A stretch of 64,000 bases of DNA from Paenibacillus monticola (GTDB taxonomy: Bacteria; Bacillota; Bacilli; Paenibacillales; Paenibacillaceae). The notes under the pieces are model-generated. The model did not search any database, was not told the origin of the DNA, and worked only from the letters and a program-made list of their open reading frames with translations. Location: NCBI RefSeq assembly GCF_009664975.1, contig NZ_WJXB01000007.1, positions 124,001-188,000 of the forward strand, in the 5' to 3' direction. Shown here piece after piece: positions 51,691-60,600 of the stretch; the stretch's first letter is position 1; the number at the start of each line of letters is the position of its first letter. The position numbers were made by a program, and so were the translations under genes.

Positions 51691-52743
51691 CTAAGTCGTG
51701 CGAGTGAAGTTGCAGTGATCCCCGCGACTGAGTTCAATCTTGTATCCAGAGGCTGCGATTCTCAGTTCAATACAATTCCGGCAATGGGAAGGTTCGTCGC
51801 CCATGCAGATCTTGTTCTCGTACAGGGCGTATTTCTTGCGAACCTTTAGGGGGGACAGGATAGGCATGACCACATTGGCTCCTGCCGAGAGTGCCTTCTC
51901 CCGACCTATGGGGTCCAGTGTACCCATAGCTGTGGTGGCTGGCATTAGAGCATCCGGCACCAACAATCTTGCCATCGCAATCATCACGAGTGTGTCCTGG
52001 ACTGTTCCACCGACTGCATCTTTAAGTGGAGTTGCACTATGCGGAATGAATGGACCAATTCCGATCATTTCCGGATGGAACTCTTTCAGAAAAAGCAGAT
52101 CCTCTGCAAGATGCGAGTAGGTTTGACCCGGAAGCCCAACCATAAATCCAGTTCCAACCTGATAGCCGATTTCCCTCAGGGTATGCAGGCAGTTCATGCG
52201 GTTACCGTACGACATCCCTGGATGCAACGATTCATAGAGCGAGCGCGAAGCCGTCTCATGCCGAAGTAAATATCGGTCAGTTCCTGCTGCGAATAGTGCT
52301 CGGAAAAAAGCTTCGCTACGTTCTCCAATAGACAAGGTAATTGCTGCATCGGGGAAACGTAACTTCAAGCTCCTGACAATTTGAATCATCAGATCTTCTG
52401 TAAAACGAAAATCTTCTCCACTCTGTAAGACAAACGAACGATAGCCGAGATGATATCCCTCAGCAGCACACTCCAGGATCTCTTCCTCCGATAGTCGGTA
52501 ACGTTCCACATTAGAATTGGATCTGCGCAGACCACAATACATACAATCCTGTTTGCAGAAGTTGGAGAACTCAATTAATCCGCGTAAGAATACGTTCTCA
52601 TCATAATGCTTCTTACGGGTTTCTTCCGCCAAGCGAAATAACCGCTTCGTAAGATCTGGAGTCAGATGTTGAAGGAAATAGATGATTTCTTCTTTGGTCA
52701 GCACATTTTGCTCATATAGTTGGTTGAGCAATTCTTCCATCAT
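51691..52743 (-). CDS. hydE: HydE, radical SAM maturase for the H-cluster
   Basis: A 350-aa radical SAM protein with NFCKQDCMYCGLRR (CxxxCxxC) near residue 60, SGEDFRFTEDL, and a C-terminal MGDEPSHCRNC. The cysteine spacing C-x7-C-x2-C near 311-322 matches the optional auxiliary cluster site of HydE. HydE processes the Fe(CO)2CN synthon from HydG toward the 2Fe subcluster. AGGAGG lies 6 nt before the ATG. It is the first gene of the hydrogenase/oxidoreductase cluster. Confidence 0.95.
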   Translation of the reverse strand: MMEELLNQLYEQNVLTKEEIIYFLQHLTPDLTKRLFRLAEETRKKHYDENVFLRGLIEFSNFCKQDCMYCGLRRSNSNVERYRLSEEEILECAAEGYHLGYRSFVLQSGEDFRFTEDLMIQIVRSLKLRFPDAAITLSIGERSEAFFRALFAAGTDRYLLRHETASRSLYESLHPGMSYGNRMNCLHTLREIGYQVGTGFMVGLPGQTYSHLAEDLLFLKEFHPEMIGIGPFIPHSATPLKDAVGGTVQDTLVMIAMARLLVPDALMPATTAMGTLDPIGREKALSAGANVVMPILSPLKVRKKYALYENKICMGDEPSHCRNCIELRIAASGYKIELSRGDHCNFTRTT

Positions 52744-52809
52744 ACTTTTCCTCCTTCACATGCAGTGGCTCTATTTTTACAATATGCTATGCTGCAGCCT
52801 TACATGCCG

Positions 52810-52829
52810 ATACAATAGACTAATTGTAT
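52810..52829. promoter_or_regulatory. Inverted repeat upstream of hydE
   Basis: ATACAAT (52810-52816) and ATTGTAT (52823-52829) are perfect 7-bp arms separated by 6 bp, about 70 bp before hydE. The size fits a CRP/FNR-type dimer site but the half-site is not the FNR consensus. The half-sites are those of the hydF2 array in the opposite order. Confidence 0.45.
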
Positions 52830-52860
52830 TAAAAGCAGGCCACTACGAATCAAAAACGAA

Positions 52861-52898
52861 AACGAGCCAGTCTCCGGGTTTGGAGACTGGCTCGTTTT
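52861..52898 (-). terminator. Bidirectional terminator between the EFR1 gene and hydE
   Basis: A perfect 15-bp stem, AACGAGCCAGTCTCC / GGAGACTGGCTCGTT, with a GGGTTT loop and T-runs on both sides. On the minus strand it ends the flavin/ferredoxin operon and isolates hydE. Confidence 0.85.
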
Positions 52899-52990
52899 TA
52901 GCTATTACAGCTTTGAAGTGGAAAAAGTTGTCTCGAATTTGATTTCCCGACTCGTCCTCTGTCCATATGGAGAGTTAGTGTGAAATAAAA

Positions 52991-53776
52991 TCAATTCATA
53001 ATTTCATTTATTCGTACATTGGGATTTGTATATCGTCCTTTTTTTTCAGTTGCTTTCCCATATTGAATAGCTTTCACAGGGCAATAGTGGATACATGCCA
53101 GACATAGGGTACAGAGTTGCCCCCACTGTGGGTTGCCATCCACTGTAATGTTATTACGGTTACAAACCTTTTCACATGTGCCACAACCTGTACAATTATC
53201 ATTGGCATGAAACTTTGTAGGATCAATGGCTTTTTTATTAAACAAAGGATTGATAACGCCGGTTAAGAGCCACGGAAAAAGGCCTTTTTCCACCTTGAAT
53301 TCTCCTGTTTCTCTTCGCTCAATAACATGGTTGATATAATCCAAGGTTTCATCTGCCACAGTAAGCTTTTGGGTCGCTGCTTCTGTAGAATCAACGTCAC
53401 CCATTATTATAAAATTATTGGGCATTGTGATGGAGAATCCACTGTCTAATTTAATGCCTTTTTTGCTCAAAGCATCCATCATAACTTTCATCGTATTACC
53501 AATGTTACCTCCACATGTTGCAATGGAGAAGACGTAATTTCCCTGGTAATTATTCAGCTTCAGCTTCTCAATAAATTCAAGTACGATTCTGGGAGGTCCC
53601 CACGAATAAATAGGATGTACAAATCCAATGATTTCATTGTCTTTCAGAGTATATTCATTAAATGTATTACCTGAGTTTTCGGCGGCAGCTATTGAAACCA
53701 ACTCTTCGTTCGTATGCTGGGCAATATTCTTAGCGGCATAAAGCGAGTTACCTGTTCCTGAAAAGTAAAATATCAT
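52991..53776 (-). CDS. EFR1-family flavodoxin/ferredoxin protein
   Basis: A 261-aa protein. The flavodoxin-like N-terminal domain has the FMN phosphate loop FSGTGNSLYAA, then HPIYSWGPP and ATCGGNIG. The C-terminus has two [4Fe-4S] motifs, CTGCGTCEKVC and CTLCLACIHYCP. Such EFR1 proteins pass electrons between flavin and iron-sulfur carriers in anaerobes; partners are unknown. It is the third gene after apbE and the FMN-binding protein. The RBS is weak to moderate (GGAGAGGTTAGAGC before the ATG). Confidence 0.9.
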   Translation of the reverse strand: MIFYFSGTGNSLYAAKNIAQHTNEELVSIAAAENSGNTFNEYTLKDNEIIGFVHPIYSWGPPRIVLEFIEKLKLNNYQGNYVFSIATCGGNIGNTMKVMMDALSKKGIKLDSGFSITMPNNFIIMGDVDSTEAATQKLTVADETLDYINHVIERRETGEFKVEKGLFPWLLTGVINPLFNKKAIDPTKFHANDNCTGCGTCEKVCNRNNITVDGNPQWGQLCTLCLACIHYCPVKAIQYGKATEKKGRYTNPNVRINEIMN

Positions 53777-53802
53777 GCTCTAACCTCTCCATTCATTTGT
53801 TA

Positions 53803-54222
53803 TTATTCCTGTGCCACTTCAAGCGCCTCTTCTATTGCTTTAAGATAGGCTTTGGAAGTTAGGGTTGCACCACTTATGGTATCTACCTGCAACGACTGCG
53901 ACTGAATGACCCTGCTAAACAATTCATCCGTAATTCCAGTCGGCTGCTTCTCCGTATGCTCTATTAACTTGATGTCTGTAACCTTGCTTGAGGATACGGT
54001 AACCTGAACTTTATTGGCCCTCCATTTGTACATGCCACCCTCATATTTCCCAAGATAAGTCCCGTCATGAAGCTGTTTGAAATTCACATGGCCGATAGGG
54101 AGATTTCTGGCTTCACGCCGTTCTCCTGCCGTAAAGAATAACGCGCCTCCCAATCCCACCACTACAACCACCAGAAGAATGATAATGGCAATCAACATTT
54201 TCCGTTTCCCCTTTCTTTTCAT
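53803..54222 (-). CDS. Membrane-anchored FMN-binding (covalent flavin) domain protein
   Basis: A 139-aa protein. It has a basic start (KRKGKRK), one membrane helix (about 9-31, MLIAIIILLVVVVVGLGGAL) and an extracytoplasmic FMN_bind domain with DGTYLGKYEGG and DTISGATLTS near 114-123. The last Thr of the SGATxT motif is the residue to which ApbE attaches FMN in RnfG/NqrC-like proteins. It is the natural substrate of the ApbE encoded 20 bp upstream. It probably moves electrons across or outside the membrane. Confidence 0.9.
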   Translation of the reverse strand: MKRKGKRKMLIAIIILLVVVVVGLGGALFFTAGERREARNLPIGHVNFKQLHDGTYLGKYEGGMYKWRANKVQVTVSSSKVTDIKLIEHTEKQPTGITDELFSRVIQSQSLQVDTISGATLTSKAYLKAIEEALEVAQE

Positions 54223-54241
54223 ATTAATCTTCTCCTATCCT

Positions 54242-55204
54242 TTAAGCTATGAAATTAACCCTTACACCCACATCAATGTGAAAACAGTTTTTCAAGCCTT
54301 TCGTAGCGTAAACTACTAGGTCACTATCAACTAGAATGACTTCAGTTCCAGGATAGCCTTTTAGAAGCTCAAGCCCCTTTTCCATACCGGCTACGAAGAT
54401 TATAGTAGATAACGCATCCGCAACTGTGGCGCTGTCCGCAACTAGGGTCACGCTTATCAACCCTGATTCCGCTGGATATCCGGTATTCGGATTCAGAATA
54501 TGATGATGCCTCTTGCCCTTACGATCCACAAAGTATCGCTGATAGTCTCCAGATGTAACCACTGCTTTGTCAGCCACAAGCACCGCACCAAGTAATCGGT
54601 TTGACTGTCTGGGATGCCGGATACCTACACGCCACGGCGATCCATCAGGTTTAGTTCCTAGAGCGGCTACATTCCCCCCGATATTTGTAAAAGCAGAGGT
54701 GATACCGTAGTCTCTGAATAGCTCTAAGAACTTATCGCTGGCAAATCCTTTACCTATCCCCCCTAAATCAATGGACTGCCCTGATTGTTTAAGCCCTGCG
54801 GACTTCTTACTGGGATCTAATATCAAATCAACATAGTTCACCAAAGGCAGAATCTGTCTTATACTTGCTTCTTCCGGAATCTCAGACGAATTCTTATAAT
54901 CCCATAGATTTACTAAAGGGCCGACGGTAACATCAAATGATCCATGGCTGAAGCTTGCGAACTCAGCAGCACATGACAGCAACTCATAAGTATCCAGGCT
55001 CAATTCCTCACAGTTTATGCCTGCAGATCTGTTGATCCTGCTAATCTCGCTTTCGGGTTTAAAGTGGCTCAGTATGGATTCCAACCGTATTGCTTCACCA
55101 TTGACAGCTCTGAGAGCTTCTTGTGTATGCTTGCCAAAGACTCGGTGTGTCATCTCGGTGCCCATCCCAACGTTTGTGGTCTGGGCCCAAACTGCTTTGT
55201 TCAT
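54242..55204 (-). CDS. apbE: ApbE, FAD:protein FMN transferase
   Basis: A 320-aa protein with the ApbE motifs MGTEMTHRVFG, SIDLGGIGKGFASDK, NIGGNVAALG, HHHILNPNTGYP and DALSTIIFVAG. It transfers FMN from FAD to a Thr of the partner protein, here probably the FMN-binding protein downstream. Start ATG 55204 has GGAGAG 7 nt upstream; codons 5' to it overlap the operator. Oddly it has no lipoprotein or Sec signal although the partner's flavin site should lie outside. It is preceded by a 14-bp inverted repeat. Confidence 0.92.
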   Translation of the reverse strand: MNKAVWAQTTNVGMGTEMTHRVFGKHTQEALRAVNGEAIRLESILSHFKPESEISRINRSAGINCEELSLDTYELLSCAAEFASFSHGSFDVTVGPLVNLWDYKNSSEIPEEASIRQILPLVNYVDLILDPSKKSAGLKQSGQSIDLGGIGKGFASDKFLELFRDYGITSAFTNIGGNVAALGTKPDGSPWRVGIRHPRQSNRLLGAVLVADKAVVTSGDYQRYFVDRKGKRHHHILNPNTGYPAESGLISVTLVADSATVADALSTIIFVAGMEKGLELLKGYPGTEVILVDSDLVVYATKGLKNCFHIDVGVRVNFIA

Positions 55205-55240
55205 CGTCAACTCTCCGTTCACTGTCAATTCAGATGTTTG

Positions 55241-55278
55241 AGATAGTGAATGAATTATATTATATTCATTCACTATCT
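55241..55278. promoter_or_regulatory. TetR operator upstream of apbE
   Basis: AGATAGTGAATGAA (55241-55254) and TTCATTCACTATCT (55265-55278) are perfect 14-bp arms around TTATATTATA. The core GTGAATGAAT is the same as in the 40-bp palindrome at 57055, so one regulator should bind both. Confidence 0.75.
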
Positions 55279-55401
55279 GCTAAGAAGAAACGGCTTCACC
55301 GCTCTTAATATGGACGTTACCGTTTTCTTCGAGAAGTATAAGGAAAAGTATCCTTATCTATATAAGTTGAACTAGAAAACTTAGCAAAAGGCAAAAGTAA
55401 T

Positions 55402-55532
55402 GGAGGGGAATTTTGGAACTGTAGGAGCGATAGCGACCGCCTTTGTCTCCGGATTTCATCCGCTAACGCGGAATAAATCAAGAAATCGGGAGACAACAGC
55501 GGCCGGAAGTCCAAACATTCACCGCAGTTACG
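55402..55532 (+). repeat. Structured intergenic repeat, copy C
   Basis: The stem TTGTCTCCGGATTTC (55443-55457) pairs with GAAATCGGGAGACAA (55482-55496), one mismatch. The loop ATCCGCTAACGCGGAATAAA resembles copy A; the flanks CGCC and CAGCGGCCG resemble copy B. It fills the gap between apbE's promoter and tetR, and no gene is seen there. Confidence 0.6.
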
Positions 55533-55624
55533 ATTAAAGCCGATTCAGGAAAATCTTAAGTTCAACTTATCTATATGAAATGAATTGGGAAATGATACAC
55601 TTGTTGAGCCATAACGAGCTCCCC

Positions 55625-56206
55625 TCATTCTGGCGAATTTGTCAGACCATTCATCACAAACTCCGCCATGTACTCCAGAATCTGTGGAAAATACTGAAGC
55701 CCAATTTCTTCCTTATGCGTATCCATATTAATGATCGCTGTAAAAAAGGCCATTATAAGCTCAATATCAATATCATTTCTTATTTTCCCTTCTGTCTGCC
55801 ATTGTTGGAACAACTCCACAAAACTGCCATATAAGAAATCAACCTTATTTACTCCATTCTCTTCACGGTATTGCTGCTCCAGCTTGCCAAATACGTCTTT
55901 GTTATACCATTCTTTTAAGATTGGATTAGAGTTCATGCCATTAATGTTTAATGATATTAACTTTTTGAGCAGCTCCAAGGGAGCATCGTTAAGATCGATG
56001 GCTTCCATTATGCTCTTTTTAAGTTTCACGTTTTCTTCCAGGAAAATTTCCAAAAAGAGTGCCTCTTTAGAGGGGAAGTAATTATAAAATGTTCCTACTC
56101 CAATCCCGACCACTTTTGTAATGTCTGAGACATTGGTTTTTTTAAATCCTTTGGAACTAAACAACTCTTTCCCGCAATTAAAAATATCCTTTTTCTTATC
56201 TTCCAC
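55625..56206 (-). CDS. TetR-family regulator of the flavin redox genes
   Basis: A 193-aa protein with the N-terminal helix-turn-helix DIFNCGKELFSSKGFKKTNV, VGIGVGTFYNYFPSKEALF. The C-terminus is a variable ligand domain. It is the second gene after the flavodoxin-like reductase, 39 bp apart, on the minus strand. The two long palindromes with the shared core GTGAATGAAT at 55241 and 57055 are its probable operators, giving autoregulation and control of apbE, the FMN protein and the EFR1 protein. The inducer is unknown. Confidence 0.9.
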   Translation of the reverse strand: MEDKKKDIFNCGKELFSSKGFKKTNVSDITKVVGIGVGTFYNYFPSKEALFLEIFLEENVKLKKSIMEAIDLNDAPLELLKKLISLNINGMNSNPILKEWYNKDVFGKLEQQYREENGVNKVDFLYGSFVELFQQWQTEGKIRNDIDIELIMAFFTAIINMDTHKEEIGLQYFPQILEYMAEFVMNGLTNSPE

Positions 56207-56245
56207 CTAATAGTCCTCCGCTCACTTTATACTTGCTCTAATTTA

Positions 56246-57016
56246 TTATAGACGTTTAGCCATTCGTTTGCCCAAGCGGTCAAACATGAGACCCGCTGTT
56301 TTTTTAATGAACCCTAAAGAAACCTGATAATAATAGTCCGATTCAAACCAACCCTGTTCTTTGTAGTGCCGGTAATCCAGGTACTTATCATTGAGCGTAG
56401 ACTTAATAGTTGTACGGGACATCCGGAACATCAGCAGCCTGAAAAAGGAAGGAACCGGAGGCGTTGTGTGCATAAGCCCTTTGTAAAATCTTGCAGAGGC
56501 CTTTTTTATTTCTCGCGTAAATTTTTGCTGCGCAACCTCGCTTCTTGGCTCCAAAGTGTTCAGAACACAACCTTTAGTAACTCGAAACCCGAAATTTCTC
56601 CCCATATTGCTTAGGTACTTCACGATAGAGTTACCTCCAAAGATACCTTGATTGACAATAGCCGTAAAGGTCTTTCCAAAAAATCGCGGTCGATGGAACA
56701 CAAAGGCGAGTCGATCCAACAGGTTCTTCATCGGTGCCGAGACATGAAAGGCATAATTGGGAGTGGCGAAAATGATTCCGTCAGCATGGCTCATCTTCTC
56801 AATCAGCACATCGCGATCATCCTTTAAGGGGCAATATTGCTCTCCTTTGTTAAAACACAGCTTGCAGCCACGGCAATATTCAAGCTGATAGTCTTTCAAG
56901 AATAAGTACTCAAAATCAATTTCACCATAAGATTTCAAATGATCCCCAAATTCACAAACTGCCTCGAAGGTGGCATGCTTTTGCTGATTCCCAATAAAGG
57001 CAATCACTTTTTTCAT
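56246..57016 (-). CDS. Flavodoxin-like NAD(P)H-dependent oxidoreductase
   Basis: A 256-aa protein: KKVIAFIGNQQKHATFEAVC (N-terminal flavin fold), then YCRGCKLCFNKGEQYCPLKD, a CxxCxxC...C pattern common in iron-sulfur flavoprotein-like reductases, and FATPNYAFHVSAPMKNLLDRL for FMN binding. The C-terminal 90 residues are basic and aromatic (GLMFDRLGKRMAKRL). It probably reduces a flavin, quinone or metal substrate. It begins 38 bp downstream of the 40-bp palindrome and is followed by its likely regulator. Confidence 0.85.
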   Translation of the reverse strand: MKKVIAFIGNQQKHATFEAVCEFGDHLKSYGEIDFEYLFLKDYQLEYCRGCKLCFNKGEQYCPLKDDRDVLIEKMSHADGIIFATPNYAFHVSAPMKNLLDRLAFVFHRPRFFGKTFTAIVNQGIFGGNSIVKYLSNMGRNFGFRVTKGCVLNTLEPRSEVAQQKFTREIKKASARFYKGLMHTTPPVPSFFRLLMFRMSRTTIKSTLNDKYLDYRHYKEQGWFESDYYYQVSLGFIKKTAGLMFDRLGKRMAKRL

Positions 57017-57054
57017 TGGAGTCCCTCCATGTATAGATCATTTCACTCACTTCA

Positions 57055-57094
57055 TACAATGTGAATGAATATAATTATATTCATTCACATTGTA
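57055..57094. promoter_or_regulatory. 40-bp perfect palindrome, TetR operator
   Basis: The sequence is symmetric over 40 bp without spacer: TACAATGTGAATGAATATAA followed by its exact complement. It lies 38 bp before the flavodoxin-like gene. The inner GTGAATGAAT/ATTCATTCAC equals that of the apbE operator. Confidence 0.8.
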
Positions 57095-57375
57095 ACATGC
57101 AACTGCTTTTCTGTCAGGATTAATGCCAAAATTAAGAGGGAACGTACGTCCTTCAACTTATGATGCTAATAAAATGCCCTAACTGCGCCGATACAAACTA
57201 TGCAACTGCAATTTCATTTGGCTGTAGTGGCTTTTGCCATTCTGATGCATACTTCGCTCTCGTACCTCTTTCTTCTCTCCCACTTAGCAGCCGCAGCTGT
57301 TTTTTTGCAGTGCCTGCCGCCTGCCGCTCTCGCCCCATCTTCAAGGTTCATGCTTCCTATTGTTCGTTTTACCCA

Positions 57376-57475
57376 TTGTGACAAAGGCAAACTTGTCGAA
57401 AGACAAGGACGCAAAGCCATAGGGCCTTCTTCGTTTCCAAATTGCGGAAGACGAAGGTGGCAGCCGTGCTGCCGG
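57376..57475 (+). ncRNA. c-di-GMP-I (GEMM) riboswitch
   Basis: The plus strand has the GEMM-I core: AAAGGCAAAC, a stem closed by a GAAA tetraloop (TTGTCGAAAGACAAG), then GGACGCAAAGCC, followed by the second arm GGCCTTCTTCG...CGAAGGTGGCAGCC and TGCTGCC. These are the conserved positions that bind c-di-GMP and dock the tetraloop. The 190 nt between it and the start of the next gene contain further hairpins (for example CTTTGCG/CGTAAAG just before the ribosome site), so control of translation or of an upstream terminator are both possible. On/off sense cannot be read. Confidence 0.88.
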
Positions 57476-57663
57476 AAAAAAAGGATGTCTGCTTCACTAC
57501 GTACGTTTCAGGCGCGTAGATCAGACGTTCCGGGGGAAAAGCTTTTTCAACGAATATAACCGTTTATAAAAAGTTGTTCCTCCTCCGCCCAAACCGGGCG
57601 TTACTTTGCGTACCCTAGCAAGGCGACGGCGTAAAGGGATATTTTAACCGAGGAGAGTTAGTT

Positions 57664-60600
57664 ATGAAAACCACCTGCAAAAGATCCGTTCGACCTGCCC
57701 CCGATTTATCAAGAACAATCACAAAAATGGCTCCGCGCTCCTGTTTCCGTTTGTTCTCCAAAGTCACCGCCATGCTGTTAACACTAGTGCTTGCGATCGG
57801 CGGCCCGTTCAACCCAGTCCGTACAAAATTGGTGTCCGCGCAGCCGGCCACTGAATCCACACCTCAATCCGTTACAGAAAGTGCATATGGGGCTGCGGCT
57901 AATAACCTGCAGGAACCATCCACGCCAGTTGGCACAGTCTGGACGATTGGTACCCATGACGGAAGCTCTGCCGAATTTTCCGACTTCAAGGCAATGTCGA
58001 TTCCTTACACCGTACCTGTGACGGAAGAGGTTTACAGCGACTGGAAGACATTTCCGAAAGGTATGAAAGCGAGTGTGAATAAAACGCTCTCTATCGATTT
58101 CACGCTGGAGGCGCTGCCCACTTATGGCGTGGAATTCGACGTGCATATTCTGAACGCGTACATGTCTGTGCCACAGATGGCAGTATACGCGAATGGAAGG
58201 CTGGCCGGGCTCCTCCAGATTGCCGGCACAGCTGGCAGCGGTGGTGCCTATCCTTACCGGGACCAATATGGCTTATATATTCCAAAAGAGTTGTTGAATA
58301 CCGGCGTGAACGAGCTAAAATTCGAGGTGTATGCCGGCTCCTATGCGAATAGCTCTGGAGATGCAAATTTATGGTATGAGTGGGATGAGTTATCTTTGAC
58401 GGCGCTCTCCTCGCCAGCGTCTGAGCCACTTCACGGTCGGTACGTACATCTTGGCACTGCGATCGCCAATTCGTTTGATTTCAATGATAATGTGACTCGG
58501 CTTGTTCCAGATTTGACGAAATGGCTCGGCATTGCCTACAGTGGCAATATGATGCGCGCGGCTCTATGGTCCGATACGAAGCAATTATGGCTGGATGGCA
58601 TTGATCCTTATTTGCAGACGATGAAGGACATGAATCTGCAGCCAGTAGTCGGCATGTTCGGCACAGATTTCATGAACAGCAGTGAAATGCTAGGCGGCCA
58701 TATGTCCGAAAGCATGAAGACCTATTACCGGCAATTCATGTCCGATTACGGTTCGGATTTCGCTTATCTGGAAATGGACAATGAACCGGGTGTATTCGGT
58801 CATACGCAGTCTTCTCTCGTCGAGCTCGGTAAGTTTTTGCAGGCAGAAAAAGCGGCAACCCCATGGCTCAAGATCGTGGCACCCGGCTGGGCATACTGGC
58901 CAACCAAGGGGACACCATACGGTTGGGAGCGCAATCCTGAACAGCGTAAACCAATCGAAGCTGTATCAGACCTGACGAACGGTCATAGCTATTCGCTTAC
59001 TGGATTGACTCAAGCCCGCGGCGGCGCCCTGAACGAAAACCTGTTAACCTATAACGGGGGTACGGAAGATGGACTGCCCAAGGAAATGATGATGACTGAA
59101 GCAGGGGCTAACGATCTGCATGCCGATCCGAGCGGCTTCGGCACATCAGCCTATAAGTTCGCAGCCGCCTTCGACCGCGAGCTGCGCGCAGATATTGGGT
59201 ATGCCGACCATATTATGCAGCATACAGCTTTTGATACGTCGAACCCGAATTATGCACTTTTTGTTCGACCAGGCAATTGGAACACGCACCGAGTATCCGA
59301 CACGGCCGCCTGGGCCGCCAAGCCTGCAGAGGGCGGCGAAACCCGATTGCGCACGTTCCGGCGTTTGGCTGCGGCCTATGCGACGCACGGTGCGCCGCTG
59401 TCCTATTCCTTTCTGAGCGGCGACGAGTCGGCTGGCCGAAAAATATATGTCCGTGCCGTCGATACCCGTACGCTAGGTGTATCGACAATCGGCGCTTCGG
59501 CAGACAAGCAGATTGTCAGCATCGTCAACTTCGAGCCGGCCGGAACCGCGGCGCGACATGTGAACGTCCGCGTGGCGCTTCCAGAGAGCGGTGACTACCG
59601 GGTCGAGCAGTACCGGGATGGCAATTCGGTAGGCGCTGCCTATTCAGTGGAGGAGAGAAACGTATCTCCATATCTCGATCTCGACCTCACCGTTGCTGCG
59701 GGCGAGGCTGTGCAGCTGTATTTGACCCTCAAGGAAGCACAAAATCCTGAAAAACCGGTCATGACGGGTGCTGCAATGAAAACTTGGAATACGGCTATGA
59801 TTGACTGGAACGAAGCGGCCGACAACCACCAGACGACTACTTATCGCCTTTACCGTGACGGCGAGGAACTGGCGCTCCTGCCATCTTCCGTGACGCGTTA
59901 CATTGATACGACGATCGCTTACGACCGCACCTACTCGTACACAGTTCAGGCCATCGATGATTCAGGAAATATGTCCGTTCCAAGCGAGCCTATGCTGCTT
60001 GCGGTACCGGATATGCCAATCACACCGGGCGGACTGTTGTATGAAGTCGAAAAAGGGCAGCTTACAGGCATCGCCAAAACCGGAACGGATTCCGCTGCCT
60101 CTAGTGGAGGTTATGTACGGGATATGCACGGGAACGGAGCGAGTATAAGCATCATTAACATTATGCCAGGTGCAGGCAACTATACGCTGCGTTTCGCTTA
60201 CGCCACCGGAGTAGACGCTACATTGAATTTGTACGTAAACGGCATAAAGATCAAGAAGCTGTCGTTCATCTCGACCGGCAAATATACGGGAACCGGAGCT
60301 TATAAAAGCATATCGGCAGCGGTAACGCTTGCGGATGAACCCAACACAATCATGCTGCGGCATGACGGCGACAATACCGGTGCCGTGAATCTCGATTATG
60401 CGGAATTGACTTCCGTGGTATCTGTATCTCCCGTGACAGACTGGCACGACTATACATTCGACGACGCAGACATCTACTATTCGCCGGGCATTCTGATGAA
60501 TATCAACGGAAGCTGGAATGAAACGATGGATCAAGGTGAGGTGGCCTCCTTCGGCTTCTCGGGAACTGGCGTCCGCTGGCTGTCGAACGTGCAGGGCAAT

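Noticed and set aside
57160..57381. 73-codon plus-strand frame before the riboswitch
   Set aside because: No ribosome site, overlaps the aptamer start, cysteine/serine-rich random-like composition.
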